Assembly: GCA_011390275.1 (NCBI GenBank)
Contig: JAABST010000003.1
Coordinates: 62,001-126,000, forward strand
Direction of reading: 5' to 3'
DNA length: 64,000 bases
From: Geitlerinema sp. S16
Lineage (GTDB): Bacteria; Cyanobacteriota; Cyanobacteriia; Cyanobacteriales; Geitlerinemataceae
Of this stretch, positions 54,937 to 63,279 are shown one piece after another. Below the pieces are notes generated by a model. That model did no database searches. It was not told where the DNA came from and saw nothing but the letters and a program-made list of their open reading frames with translations. The position numbers were made by a program, and so were the translations under genes. Position 1 is the stretch's first letter. Every line of letters begins with the position of its first letter.

Positions 54937-55116
54937 CGTAAGCCGATTGTGTTAGGACACCCTCGTCTAAGTTGAAAACCGCACTATTTGCTTCGCAAAG
55001 GCTATGCCAACGACTCTGCTCAGTGCTCTTCAGCTTTTTTTGATACGTCCTAAGCAAATAGTGCGGTTTCACCTAGAGCGACGATCTAAGATTATGCACA
55101 AACGGATTTCGTATCA
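54933..55116. mobile_element. Chimeric miniature inverted-repeat element at the island's right edge
   Basis: TATAGCGTAAGCCGATT then TTAGGACACCC (54933 on) and, inverted, CGTCCTAA near 55046-55053 match the type A element at 37.6 kb in the opposite orientation, with an internal insertion. From 55054 the sequence continues as the right end of a type B element (AGAGCGACGATCTAAGATTA, AACGGATTTCGTAT). ACCGCACTATTTGC near 54978 and GCAAATAGTGCGGT at 55054-55067 form a 14-bp inverted repeat. No coding capacity. Confidence 0.7.
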
Positions 55117-55226
55117 GTATGTTCTAAAAATGATTGAACTGACTATACTTAGTCGGTTTTGATAAGTTTGCACAGTGAAGATGAACTCTAGCGATCGCTT
55201 TCTTTTGATGCATCAACTTCAATTCA

Positions 55227-55715
55227 TTAACCTCGATTCAACTGTCGCCACTCGCCGGGACTGATGAAGTCCTTCGCTCCCCAAACCCCAAGCTTTTTCG
55301 CCTTCGCACGATCGTGCGCCGCTGCAAACGCTTCCCACCGATCCGTCCCGCGCAGCCAGCGAAAATAGGCCAGACAACAGCCCTCCGCAATAAGCTGTAA
55401 ATTAACCGAACAGCCCTCGACCCAAACCTCGCCCACCAGTCGTGAATAGGGATCAAGATCGCGGACTTGTAGCGTCACGATCGCGTAGGGTTCCAACAAA
55501 TCACTGAGGCGATCCTTGACGATTTGCCCCCACGGTTCCTGTCCCATTTCCGGCGCATCGATCGCAAAAAGTCGCACCGCCAAACCGCGAGATTGATCGC
55601 GATCTATCTCACGCTTAAACTCTCGTTCCACCTGAGCCACCACCGCCACATCCCAGGGAATAATCAAGGTGTCCCCATCCGCAATCCGTTCCACCGGTGT
55701 CGTCACCTCAAGCAT
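55227..55715 (-). CDS. Staphylococcal-nuclease-like (thermonuclease-family) protein
   Basis: A 162-residue SNase-like protein without a signal peptide. The family core is present: DGDTLIIPWD, VRLFAIDAPEMGQEPWG (Asp and Glu of the calcium and catalytic sites), then DPYSRLVGEVWV with the catalytic Arg and the final KAKKLGVWG. Family members hydrolyse RNA or DNA; intracellular forms occur in many cyanobacteria. It is the first gene past the island and shows the host's GC-rich codon usage again. Confidence 0.88.
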   Translation of the reverse strand: MLEVTTPVERIADGDTLIIPWDVAVVAQVEREFKREIDRDQSRGLAVRLFAIDAPEMGQEPWGQIVKDRLSDLLEPYAIVTLQVRDLDPYSRLVGEVWVEGCSVNLQLIAEGCCLAYFRWLRGTDRWEAFAAAHDRAKAKKLGVWGAKDFISPGEWRQLNRG

Positions 55716-55778
55716 GACCTATCCTCGTTTGTTGTGAACTGTGTGAGTTATGAACTGTTATCGCCGATCGCGCGATCG

Positions 55779-56168
55779 CTAATCATCTTCATACTCCACC
55801 CAAGAATTCGACGTTTCCGACACCGCCACCTTCAGCTCAACCCCATCGGGTACACGCCGCTTTGTCTCTTCGTAGATATACTGCGCGATGCACTCCGCCG
55901 TCGTTTCGTAGCCGTCCGGCAGCAGGTCATTGAGAAAGCCGTGATCGAGACCGCCTTTTTCAGCGTCGCGTTTCGCCCAGCGCAGGGTGCGAAAATCCGT
56001 CACCATGACGGCGTGGGGGCAATACTCCGAGGCGTTGAGTTTGCGCGAGCTGGCAGTGACGCGGACGTGATAGGTGTGGCCGTGGATGCGACCGCAGGGG
56101 CCATCATAGTCGCGGATCGAGTGGGCGCTATCGAAGCTAAATTCGGTGGTGAGTGTCCATTTGGGCAT
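55779..56168 (-). CDS. queD: 6-carboxy-tetrahydropterin synthase/PTPS-family protein (QueD-like)
   Basis: A 129-residue PTPS-fold enzyme. Zinc-binding His residues are in FDSAHSI and RIHGHTYHV; the active-site Cys precedes them (GPCGRIHGH); LDHGFLND carries the conserved Asp-His, and SETSNSWVEY is the normal C-terminus with a Glu. QueD converts 7,8-dihydroneopterin triphosphate to 6-carboxytetrahydropterin in queuosine synthesis; pterin synthesis for other purposes cannot be excluded, as cyanobacteria make glycosylated pterins. It lies 63 bp upstream of the SNase-like gene in the same direction. Confidence 0.87.
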   Translation of the reverse strand: MPKWTLTTEFSFDSAHSIRDYDGPCGRIHGHTYHVRVTASSRKLNASEYCPHAVMVTDFRTLRWAKRDAEKGGLDHGFLNDLLPDGYETTAECIAQYIYEETKRRVPDGVELKVAVSETSNSWVEYEDD

Positions 56169-56252
56169 GGTGGTTTGTGGGGAAAGAGAGTGTGTATTCC
56201 TGCTGGTGTCTATTGTGTTGGGTTTCGGGGTGGGTTGACCGATCGCCAGGTG

Positions 56253-57197
56253 TCAATCCCATGAGGATGATCGATCGTCGTGTCGTCGAGTATGAATCGC
56301 GTAACCAAAGCGCTGCATCCAGTCACCACACGCCTGCTCGATCGCCTGAACCTCTTGCGGACAAAGCTGCTGACGATAGCGCCCGATACTGGCCGCCGAG
56401 ATGCGATCGCCGTATCCCTGACCCGACCACCAGCCACGATAGCGATCGGGTAGCTGCTGAAAGTCGATCGCGCTGCGCTGCCAGGGTTGAGCCGGGTTGC
56501 AGTGGAGACGCAATCCCGTAAAGGCTTGCAACTGGGCGATCGCAGCCTCGGGGCGTTCGACGAGCGCTTCGTAGCGTACGAAGCGGAGGCGATCCCAAAA
56601 ATGCGCATCACGACAGGCTAGCACCGTCGCATAATAGCCGCAAAAATACCGCCCCAAATGCTCGATCGGCTGCTGGGCGAGTTGATACTCGATCGCCGTT
56701 TTCCGATCACCTGCACTCGTGACAGCCAAGGATTGATCCGTCTCAAACTGCTGACCGATCGCCCACAGCGATGCCGCCCCATCACGGGGATCGCGAACCG
56801 AGACCACCGCCTGAGCGTGGGGCATCAGATCGAGCAGGTCGGGCAAATGCGGCGTTAAAGCTGGGGATTTCAGCACCAGACAGGTGGGGCGATCGTGGCG
56901 CTGCCAAACCCGGTTGAGTAAAGCCGCGATCGTCTGACGATAAAACTGGCGCAGGTCATCGAGATCGTCAAAATAATCCGTCGTTTCTCCTAGCCGCTGG
57001 AGGTTTCGACTGTTCGCGTAGGCGCTGATGAGATGAGCCAGATCGATCGCCTCGCCGATCAACGGATTTGTGTCTGATCCACTGCATAACATCGCCTGGA
57101 GTAGGGTCGTCCCCGATCGCGGCGCACCGCAAACCAACAGAAGACGCGGTGGCATTCCGGGGAGGGGGTCAAGGCTGGGCGATGGTGGTACAGCCAA
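56253..57197 (-). CDS. PAPS-dependent sulfotransferase
   Basis: A 314-residue sulfotransferase. The 5'-phosphosulfate loop is LLLVCGAPRSGTTLLQAML near residue 20, and the 3'-phosphate site with Arg-Ser is VSVRDPRDGAASL in the middle. Such enzymes transfer sulfate from PAPS to sugars, lipids or small metabolites. It begins 6 bp after the stop of the methyltransferase-like gene and is surely co-transcribed with it, suggesting that the two modify the same product, perhaps a surface polysaccharide (inference). Confidence 0.88.
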   Translation of the reverse strand: MAVPPSPSLDPLPGMPPRLLLVCGAPRSGTTLLQAMLCSGSDTNPLIGEAIDLAHLISAYANSRNLQRLGETTDYFDDLDDLRQFYRQTIAALLNRVWQRHDRPTCLVLKSPALTPHLPDLLDLMPHAQAVVSVRDPRDGAASLWAIGQQFETDQSLAVTSAGDRKTAIEYQLAQQPIEHLGRYFCGYYATVLACRDAHFWDRLRFVRYEALVERPEAAIAQLQAFTGLRLHCNPAQPWQRSAIDFQQLPDRYRGWWSGQGYGDRISAASIGRYRQQLCPQEVQAIEQACGDWMQRFGYAIHTRRHDDRSSSWD

Positions 57198-57203
57198 GTT
57201 GGG

Positions 57204-58619
57204 TTACGCTTCCGGGATCACAAGGGTGGGCATGGGTTCGTCCGTTCGACGGAAGGTGAGCCAGTGCAACGCGATCGGCGGGGTTTCCATGGCGAACACC
57301 TGACGGCCACTCGCCCAGAAAACGTAGCTGCTCTCTAGGGGGGGAGCCGACTCGGGGCGGTGTTGGACTTCGTAGGCCAGGTGATGGGTTAGCTCGATCG
57401 CGGTTAGCGGTAACCCCTGGCAGGCGGTGGCGATCTCTTGGCGGGTGAAGATCGTCGAACCACTCGCGCGAGCGGCTTCGCGGGCGATCGTGTCCGGCTC
57501 ATAGCCGTTGGCTGGGACAAATAGCTCGATCGCGCCGAATCCATTGGGCTGAAGGGCGGGCAACAGTTTGATCAGAAGTTCGCGCAAGATCAGCGTGGAC
57601 TGCATCCGGGTGGCAAAATTATGGACGATCGCCACGTTGCAGATTTCCGGCTTGAGGATAACCTCCGGCTGAAGCAAATTGCTATGTAAGGCGGTGACAT
57701 TACCACCACAGGCTAGCGCCAATTCGTCGAGACGATCCACAAAGGGAGCGGCCAGATCCAACGCGGTGACTTCCCAGCCATCCGCCGCTAGGGGCAAGGC
57801 ATATTGGGCGGTCGCAATGCCCACCACCAGCGCTTCCCCGTCCGGTGGCAAGTCTCCCACCGCCAGTAATTCGGTGATTTTGGTATGGGGCGCGAGGGAT
57901 TCGAGATAGTCCGGTTTCTGTTCGAGCAGGCTTTCGGCGCGGGGGGTCAGGCCGATTACCGTGGCTTCGACGTTGCACGCAACGCGCTTTTCGGGAGGCG
58001 ATGTGGACTCGTAGCGAATGGTGACGCGAGCGTGGGGAGTGGATTCATAGGCGCGTTTCAGTTCGCGATCGAGCAATTGCCGCAGGATTTGGGCTTCCTT
58101 TTCCGAGGCGGGACGATCGAGCAACGCGAATAACGTCAGAAGGCGCTGACAGAAACCATCGCGCAAACTGGGAATCGCGGGCAGCGTAATCGCGCCTCGA
58201 AAGGCCACCGTATCAATCGCTGCGCTCGATTTGGCCACGCGATACCGTAAGCCTGCCCCTTCCGCTGAATAGGCGATCGCCAAGCTATTCACACTCAGTT
58301 CAGTTTCGCTTTCGGTCACCACCTCGGCGACCTGCTGCTTTAATGTCGCAACCTCCGCCTCGGAAAAGATGCGCCCCAGCAAGCGAAATGCCCGCACCAG
58401 CCCGTTCACATTGGCATCGATCGCCGCCGGATTGCAGGGCAGCGCAATCTGACCGCGTACACCGAGGTCACGATCCACCTGACGCGAAATCGCCAGATGC
58501 AAAACCTTTGGGTCTCGGGGATCGAGCGGATCAAGCGGTAGGCGTGACTCACGGCTCGGGTCAGTGGAGCGACCGTCTGATCCAAGTGGCGATGACGGCG
58601 ATGACGATGACGAACTCAC
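57204..58619 (-). CDS. Methyltransferase-like protein with duplicated N-terminal domain
   Basis: A 471-residue protein. Residues about 45-125 (GQIALPCNPAAIDANVNGLV...) and 135-215 (GAITLPAIPSLRDGFCQRLL...) are two copies of the same roughly 80-residue unit: each has an (G)xI(A/T)LP start, a central FxLLxRxxSExE segment, then VNGLVRAFRLLG-like helix. The C-terminal 200 residues form a class I methyltransferase-like fold with a weak motif I (ALVVGIATAQYALPLAADG) and TALDLAAP; the weak glycine motif leaves activity uncertain. It sits directly upstream of the sulfotransferase (6 bp). Confidence 0.75.
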   Translation of the reverse strand: MSSSSSSPSSPLGSDGRSTDPSRESRLPLDPLDPRDPKVLHLAISRQVDRDLGVRGQIALPCNPAAIDANVNGLVRAFRLLGRIFSEAEVATLKQQVAEVVTESETELSVNSLAIAYSAEGAGLRYRVAKSSAAIDTVAFRGAITLPAIPSLRDGFCQRLLTLFALLDRPASEKEAQILRQLLDRELKRAYESTPHARVTIRYESTSPPEKRVACNVEATVIGLTPRAESLLEQKPDYLESLAPHTKITELLAVGDLPPDGEALVVGIATAQYALPLAADGWEVTALDLAAPFVDRLDELALACGGNVTALHSNLLQPEVILKPEICNVAIVHNFATRMQSTLILRELLIKLLPALQPNGFGAIELFVPANGYEPDTIAREAARASGSTIFTRQEIATACQGLPLTAIELTHHLAYEVQHRPESAPPLESSYVFWASGRQVFAMETPPIALHWLTFRRTDEPMPTLVIPEA

Positions 58620-58822
58620 GAACCTTCCTCTAAAAGCTTAGACACTCGGGAACTGAGCCACGATCGGGCTGTCCCATAATTCAATGACTATACGCAAAAA
58701 ATCACCCAAAACCACAAAAACCACCGTTCCCCGCAGAACTTATCACTTCGCACCGAATTACACATTTTCGTTGGAATTTTTTACATACAATGCATACAAG
58801 ACCGATTTAATGATGAAACCAA

Positions 58823-60094
58823 TTGACCTATCCCCCCGCACGACGATCCCTTGAAGCCAATACTCGTCAACCCTTCGATCGGCAGCTTGATCGGCGACAG
58901 TTTTTGCAATTTGCCAGCTTGTTTGCCGTGTCTGCAAGCCTCGCCACCGGATGCCATAGGATACTGCAACAGCCTGGAGACAATCCCCAAGTACGTGTGG
59001 GCTACCTGCCGATTACTGATTCCTCGCCCCTGTTAGCCGCAAAAGACAAAGGGTTTTATCGAGCTGAGGGACTGGAGGTTGCACCCCCCGTTAAATTTCC
59101 GTCCTGGGATGCAATTACCCAAGCTTTCATCGCCCGTGAGGTGAATGTCATTCACCTGCTGATGCCGACGACCATGTGGGTACGCTACGGCGCGAAATTT
59201 CCCGGTAAAGTCGTGGCCTGGAATCATACCAACGGCTCGGCCATTACGGTCTTGCCGGAGATCAACCAGCCCGAAGATCTCGCCGGACGCACGATCGCCG
59301 TTCCCTCCTGGTTCTCGATCCACAATATCGTCCTCCAAATGCTGCTCCGCCAGCATGGACTAGACCCGGTCACGGCCATACCCACCGGCGGTCTGGGCGA
59401 TCGGCAAGTGTATCTCAAAGTGTTGCCCCCGCCTGCAATGTTGGCCGAACTGCAAGACCAGCGCATCGCAGGCTACATCGTCGCCGAACCCTTTAACTCC
59501 GCTGCCGAAACGCTCCAAGTGGGCAAGCTATTGCGTTTGACCGGCGATGTGTGGCGTGATCATGCCTGCTGTGTCGTCTTTATGCATGAGGATGATGTAC
59601 AGGAACGTCCAGACTGGACGCAGGCGGTCGTCAATGCCTTGGTGAAATCGCAGCAGTGGTCGAAGGCGAACCGTCAGGAATTGGCTCACATTCTGTCGAA
59701 GGATGGGGGGGCATACATGCCATTTTCGGCGGATGTGTTGCGGCGAGTGCTGACCAATTACGATACGGATTTTTACCATCGTCGCGGCGCGGTGATTCAT
59801 CCAGAATGGCGATCGGCGCGGATTGACTTTCAGCCGTTTCCCTTTGCGTCGTACACCCGTCGTCTCGCCGATGAACTACGACAAACCCTCATCGGTGACA
59901 TCCAGGACAAGACCATCATCGACCCGTTAGCATTTTTGCAAGACCTCACCTCGGATCAAATTGCCACCGATCTCGTCGATGATTCCTTTGTCCGACGATC
60001 GCTCCAGTTAGTCGGCGGCCCGCAAGCCTTTAATCTAGCTCCCGATCTATCGCGACAGGAAGCCATTGCCATCACATCGCAGCGTGATTCATGA
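58823..60094 (+). CDS. Periplasmic substrate-binding protein (NrtA/SsuA/TauA class), lipoprotein
   Basis: A 423-residue binding protein read from a TTG at 58823. N-terminus carries a twin-arginine motif (DRRQFLQFASLF) and a lipobox (LATGC). Then VRVGYLPITDSSPLLAAKDK and FYRAEGLEV match the NrtA/CmpA and NMT1/SsuA binding-protein fold (ligands: nitrate, bicarbonate, alkanesulfonate, thiamine precursors). No permease or ATPase follows; the next gene is a sensor kinase. An ATG pair at 58811 is in another frame, shortly before a run of six C, so the real start could be there if that run is misread. Confidence 0.82.
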   Translation: MTYPPARRSLEANTRQPFDRQLDRRQFLQFASLFAVSASLATGCHRILQQPGDNPQVRVGYLPITDSSPLLAAKDKGFYRAEGLEVAPPVKFPSWDAITQAFIAREVNVIHLLMPTTMWVRYGAKFPGKVVAWNHTNGSAITVLPEINQPEDLAGRTIAVPSWFSIHNIVLQMLLRQHGLDPVTAIPTGGLGDRQVYLKVLPPPAMLAELQDQRIAGYIVAEPFNSAAETLQVGKLLRLTGDVWRDHACCVVFMHEDDVQERPDWTQAVVNALVKSQQWSKANRQELAHILSKDGGAYMPFSADVLRRVLTNYDTDFYHRRGAVIHPEWRSARIDFQPFPFASYTRRLADELRQTLIGDIQDKTIIDPLAFLQDLTSDQIATDLVDDSFVRRSLQLVGGPQAFNLAPDLSRQEAIAITSQRDS

Positions 60095-60327
60095 TTCCGA
60101 CAATCGGCGTAATGGGCGTAATAGACGTGACATCTTCAAGTCGTGCATTGAAAATCGTGAGTCATGTTGACGGTCACGTTAAAGAAACCGAGCTTGCCGA
60201 ACAGCAACGCGAACAGCCGAGATGCTTATTCGGCGTGAGTCGGCATCAGTGGAAAGATAGAGCGGACGGAAGCACGATCTAAAATTGGCTCCATCAGGTA
60301 GGGATCAGAGTCATGTATTGAGGTTTT

Positions 60328-62358
60328 GTGAATTTAGTAATGTTTATGATTCAAATGTTTCGCTGCTCGATCGCGTCCCTTTTACGCTATGGCCTAGTGT
60401 TGTGGGTTGTCCTTAATTTAGTGATCGTTGGCGGTATCTTCCTACAGCTCACCTCAACCTTAGAACTCGAAACCGCGTGGCAATTACAAGAGCAACGCGC
60501 CGAAGCGATCGGCGGCCAAACAACCCGCTACCTTGACGAATTGCAATTGCAAATGACGTATCTCACGAAGGTCAGGGGATTAGCGGATCTCGACACAGAA
60601 ATTCAGCGGGACTTGTTAGAAGGATTAACGCGATCAACCGATGCCTATGACACCGTCGCAATCATCGATCGTGACGGAGCCATCCGCACCGCTGTCGCCC
60701 CTTACCACCGGAGGAGCGCTGCCCATGTCGCCCTACGAACCTTTGCCCAAGTTCCACTCAAAACCATTTTAGAACAGGGCGATCGCTACACCAGCCCGAT
60801 CGAATTCGATGTACGTCACAACTTACTGTTTATGAATTTGGCAATGCCAATTTTAGATACAGAAAACCAAGTGCAGTCGGTACTCGTCGCGCGACTCAAC
60901 CTCAAGTTTCTCAATTTCTTGGTCTCTCAGATCTCGCCCGATCGCCACGGTTATATCTACATTCTCGATCAACAAGATCGGATTCTAGCCCAGACTCAAA
61001 CCGCTGAAATAGCCACACAACAGCCTCCCCTCGCGCCTCTGCTTGATACACAACTGCGCGATCGGCTACGTCAAGCCCAGCCCGAAACCCTACAGCGCTA
61101 TCGCGGCCTTCGCGGTCAAGAAACCCTCGGCGTCAGTTCGTTGGTCTATAGCGTTAACTGGCGTGTCGTCGTGGAGCTACCCACCCGTGATGTCTTCGCA
61201 CCACTGTGGCAATTGGTGCAAAAAATGCTCGCCACCTTATTAATTGTCGCGATCGTTTCGGTACTCGCGGGACTTGCCCTGGCACGCTATTTCCTACCGC
61301 AGTTACAGCAACTTACCCAAGCCGCAAAAGCCATTAGTCAAGGGCAGTTTCAAACCGTTTCATTGCGAGAAAATACCACCAATGAATTAGGCACATTAGC
61401 CCAAGCCTTTAACTACATGAGCGAACAACTGCGGGCAACATTTCAAACCCTCGAAACTCGCAATACCGAATTAAATGAAACGCTCGACACCTTAAAACAA
61501 ACCCAGCTTCAGCTTGTTCAAACTGAAAAAATGTCAAGTTTAGGACAACTGGTTGCTGGCGTGGCTCACGAGATTAATAATCCGATCAACTTCATTTATG
61601 GCAATTTAACCCATGCCCAAGTCTATACAGATGAACTGCTCGAAGTCGTAGAAGCGTACCGCCGCTGCTATCCCAATCCGGTTCCTGAAATCAAGGATCT
61701 GCTTGAAGTTCAAGATATTCCTTTTCTGATATCAGACTTTCCGCCCTTGATCACATCGATGATGGACGGCGCGAAGCGGGTGTGCAGTATTGTGGCGTCT
61801 TTGCGTAATTTTTCTCGGCTCGATGAAGCGCAAGTCAAGGCGGTAGACATTCATGAAGGCATCGATAATACGCTGATTATTTTACAGAATCAGCTCAAGG
61901 AAAAATCAGACTTTTGCGCGATCGAAGTGGTAAAAAACTATCATTTTTCGGGCGAAGTTGAATGTTATGCCGCCAAGCTGAATCAAGTGTTTATGAACCT
62001 GCTCGATAATGCCATCCATGCCCTAGATGTCATGCGCAAACCCAGCGATCAGTTTCAACCACAAATTACGATCACGACTCAACGAATCGCAGCCGCCCCG
62101 AATAGCTCGCACGGGGATCAAATTGAAATTGAAATTTCCGATAATGGGACGGGTATTCCCGAGGCGGTGCGATCGCAAATTTTCGATCCATTTTTCACCA
62201 CAAAGCCGATCGGGAAAGGAACAGGACTCGGCTTGTCGATCAGCTACCAGATCATTCGAGAACAGCATCAAGGCGAACTATTTTGTCTGTCGGAGATGGG
62301 GGTCGGCACTCAATTTAAAATTCGGATTCCGATTCAGCAACCCGCGATCAACCCATAA
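60328..62358 (+). CDS. Sensor histidine kinase with extracellular CACHE-like domain
   Basis: A 676-residue kinase starting at a GTG with GAGG just before it. Two transmembrane helices (LVLWVVLNLVIVGGIFL near 22-40 and MLATLLIVAIVSVLAGLALA near 292-312) enclose a roughly 250-residue dCACHE-type sensor (SLVYSVNWRVVVELP at its end). HAMP (YFLPQLQQLTQAAKAISQGQ), a coiled coil, the phosphorylated His in LVAGVAHEINNPINF and an HATPase with NLLDNAIHAL, DNGTGIPE and GKGTGLGLS follow. No response regulator is adjacent. The stop TAA overlaps the left end of a miniature element. Probably works with the binding protein encoded just before it (inference). Confidence 0.9.
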   Translation: MNLVMFMIQMFRCSIASLLRYGLVLWVVLNLVIVGGIFLQLTSTLELETAWQLQEQRAEAIGGQTTRYLDELQLQMTYLTKVRGLADLDTEIQRDLLEGLTRSTDAYDTVAIIDRDGAIRTAVAPYHRRSAAHVALRTFAQVPLKTILEQGDRYTSPIEFDVRHNLLFMNLAMPILDTENQVQSVLVARLNLKFLNFLVSQISPDRHGYIYILDQQDRILAQTQTAEIATQQPPLAPLLDTQLRDRLRQAQPETLQRYRGLRGQETLGVSSLVYSVNWRVVVELPTRDVFAPLWQLVQKMLATLLIVAIVSVLAGLALARYFLPQLQQLTQAAKAISQGQFQTVSLRENTTNELGTLAQAFNYMSEQLRATFQTLETRNTELNETLDTLKQTQLQLVQTEKMSSLGQLVAGVAHEINNPINFIYGNLTHAQVYTDELLEVVEAYRRCYPNPVPEIKDLLEVQDIPFLISDFPPLITSMMDGAKRVCSIVASLRNFSRLDEAQVKAVDIHEGIDNTLIILQNQLKEKSDFCAIEVVKNYHFSGEVECYAAKLNQVFMNLLDNAIHALDVMRKPSDQFQPQITITTQRIAAAPNSSHGDQIEIEISDNGTGIPEAVRSQIFDPFFTTKPIGKGTGLGLSISYQIIREQHQGELFCLSEMGVGTQFKIRIPIQQPAINP

Positions 62359-62476
62359 TACGAAATCCGGTTCTGTATGAGAAAAATACAAAAACACCTA
62401 CGAGCACTGAGCGGAGTCGAAGTGCGGTGTCCACCCAGAGCGACGATCCAAGCTTATACATAGGCGGATTTCGCAT
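62358..62476. mobile_element. Complete type B miniature inverted-repeat element
   Basis: A 119-bp non-coding element with ends ATACGAAATCCGGTTCTGTAT and, inverted, ATGCGAAATCCGCCTATGT; TA-rich bases flank both sides. Inside is the REP-like GAGCACTGAGCGGAGTCGAA palindrome and CCCAGAGCGACGATCC also seen in the copies at 37.7 and 55.1 kb. It is the least disturbed copy in the window and abuts the stop codon of the kinase gene. Confidence 0.75.
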
Positions 62477-62481
62477 AACAA

Positions 62482-62537
62482 CAAAAACAAGAAAAAACAA
62501 AACCCGCGCTTAGTAGAGTGCTACCAAACGCGGGTTA
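62482..62537 (-). terminator. Rho-independent terminator of the PSRP-3 gene
   Basis: On the minus strand AACCCGCG (reading CGCGGGTT at 62529-62536) pairs with its complement at 62501-62508, enclosing a 20-base loop, and is followed by a long T-rich tail (TTTTGTTTTTTCTTGTTTTTG). The placement is directly after the gene at 62585. Confidence 0.85.
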
Positions 62538-62584
62538 TTCAGCGAAAAGAACGGATTAGCTCGCGATCCGTCCGTCTCTCAGGC

Positions 62585-62971
62585 TTACTTGCTGCCGGTG
62601 AAGCCCACATCAGGAAAACGCTTTTGCGCTTGTGCCATCGACTTCCGTTGGCCTTCTTCTTGCCAATAGTTGATGACTTCCGTTGCTTTGTTGAGTAGCT
62701 CAACGCGCTCAACTTCCGTAATCCAGTGCTTCGATTCCAGCTCGGTTTTGAGTTCTTCCCAAGCGTCATTGCGCGGCCAGAAGAAATAGGTCGTTAGCGG
62801 GCTGCTGCCTTTGCCGACGATTTGATCCACGGCGAGGGCGACGTTCGCACCCAGCCACAGGACTTTGAGCATGAAACGAGAGTTGTTCGCGATGACAGCT
62901 TCCATCGCGAGGGTGAGCGCCGATTTTTTCTCGACGGGAATGGATACGATCGTGTTGGTCTCAGTAGTCAA
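62585..62971 (-). CDS. ycf65: Ribosomal protein PSRP-3 (Ycf65 family, cS23)
   Basis: A 128-residue protein whose C-terminal half is the PSRP-3/Ycf65 signature: [38 protein letters not shown]. In chloroplasts and cyanobacteria it is a 30S ribosomal protein (cS23). The N-terminal third is more variable ([14 protein letters not shown] helix, [17 protein letters not shown]). A strong terminator follows. The ATG at 62971 is supported by GGAGG-like GGAGGTTAACTT upstream. Confidence 0.9.
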   Translation of the reverse strand: MTTETNTIVSIPVEKKSALTLAMEAVIANNSRFMLKVLWLGANVALAVDQIVGKGSSPLTTYFFWPRNDAWEELKTELESKHWITEVERVELLNKATEVINYWQEEGQRKSMAQAQKRFPDVGFTGSK

Positions 62972-63279
62972 GTAAGTTAACCTCCGGAAACGGGGTAGTC
63001 AATGCCTTCTATGTGGCTCGGCGCGGATTTACTCGAACAGGCGGCAAACTTACGCTCGAACGGATCGGACAATGCTTTTGCAAATTATCATTATACGGGC
63101 TTGCCGCTCGGAACAAAATACGCATCGTTAAAGTTCTTCGCGGGAGATGCGATCGCGATCGGTCAATCCTGCGCCAATACTCAGATTTTATCCCAATCAC
63201 ATCGGCGCAACGGTTGGCTCAGAGCGTGACGACGCGGTAAGTTGAGCGATTAATCCTAGATTTAGTGTGGGTATTGATC
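62972..63279. other. Divergent promoter gap
   Basis: These 308 bp lie between PSRP-3 (leftward) and the HAD gene (rightward). Short frames on both strands are not protein-like. Apart from the ribosome-binding site of PSRP-3 (CCTCC at 62981-62985 on the plus strand), I see no clear element. Confidence 0.5.

Noticed and set aside
60091..60282. Small frame overlapping the stop of the binding-protein gene (ATGA)
   Set aside because: Overlap suggests coupling but the 63-residue product has no recognisable structure, and the composition is not like neighbouring genes.
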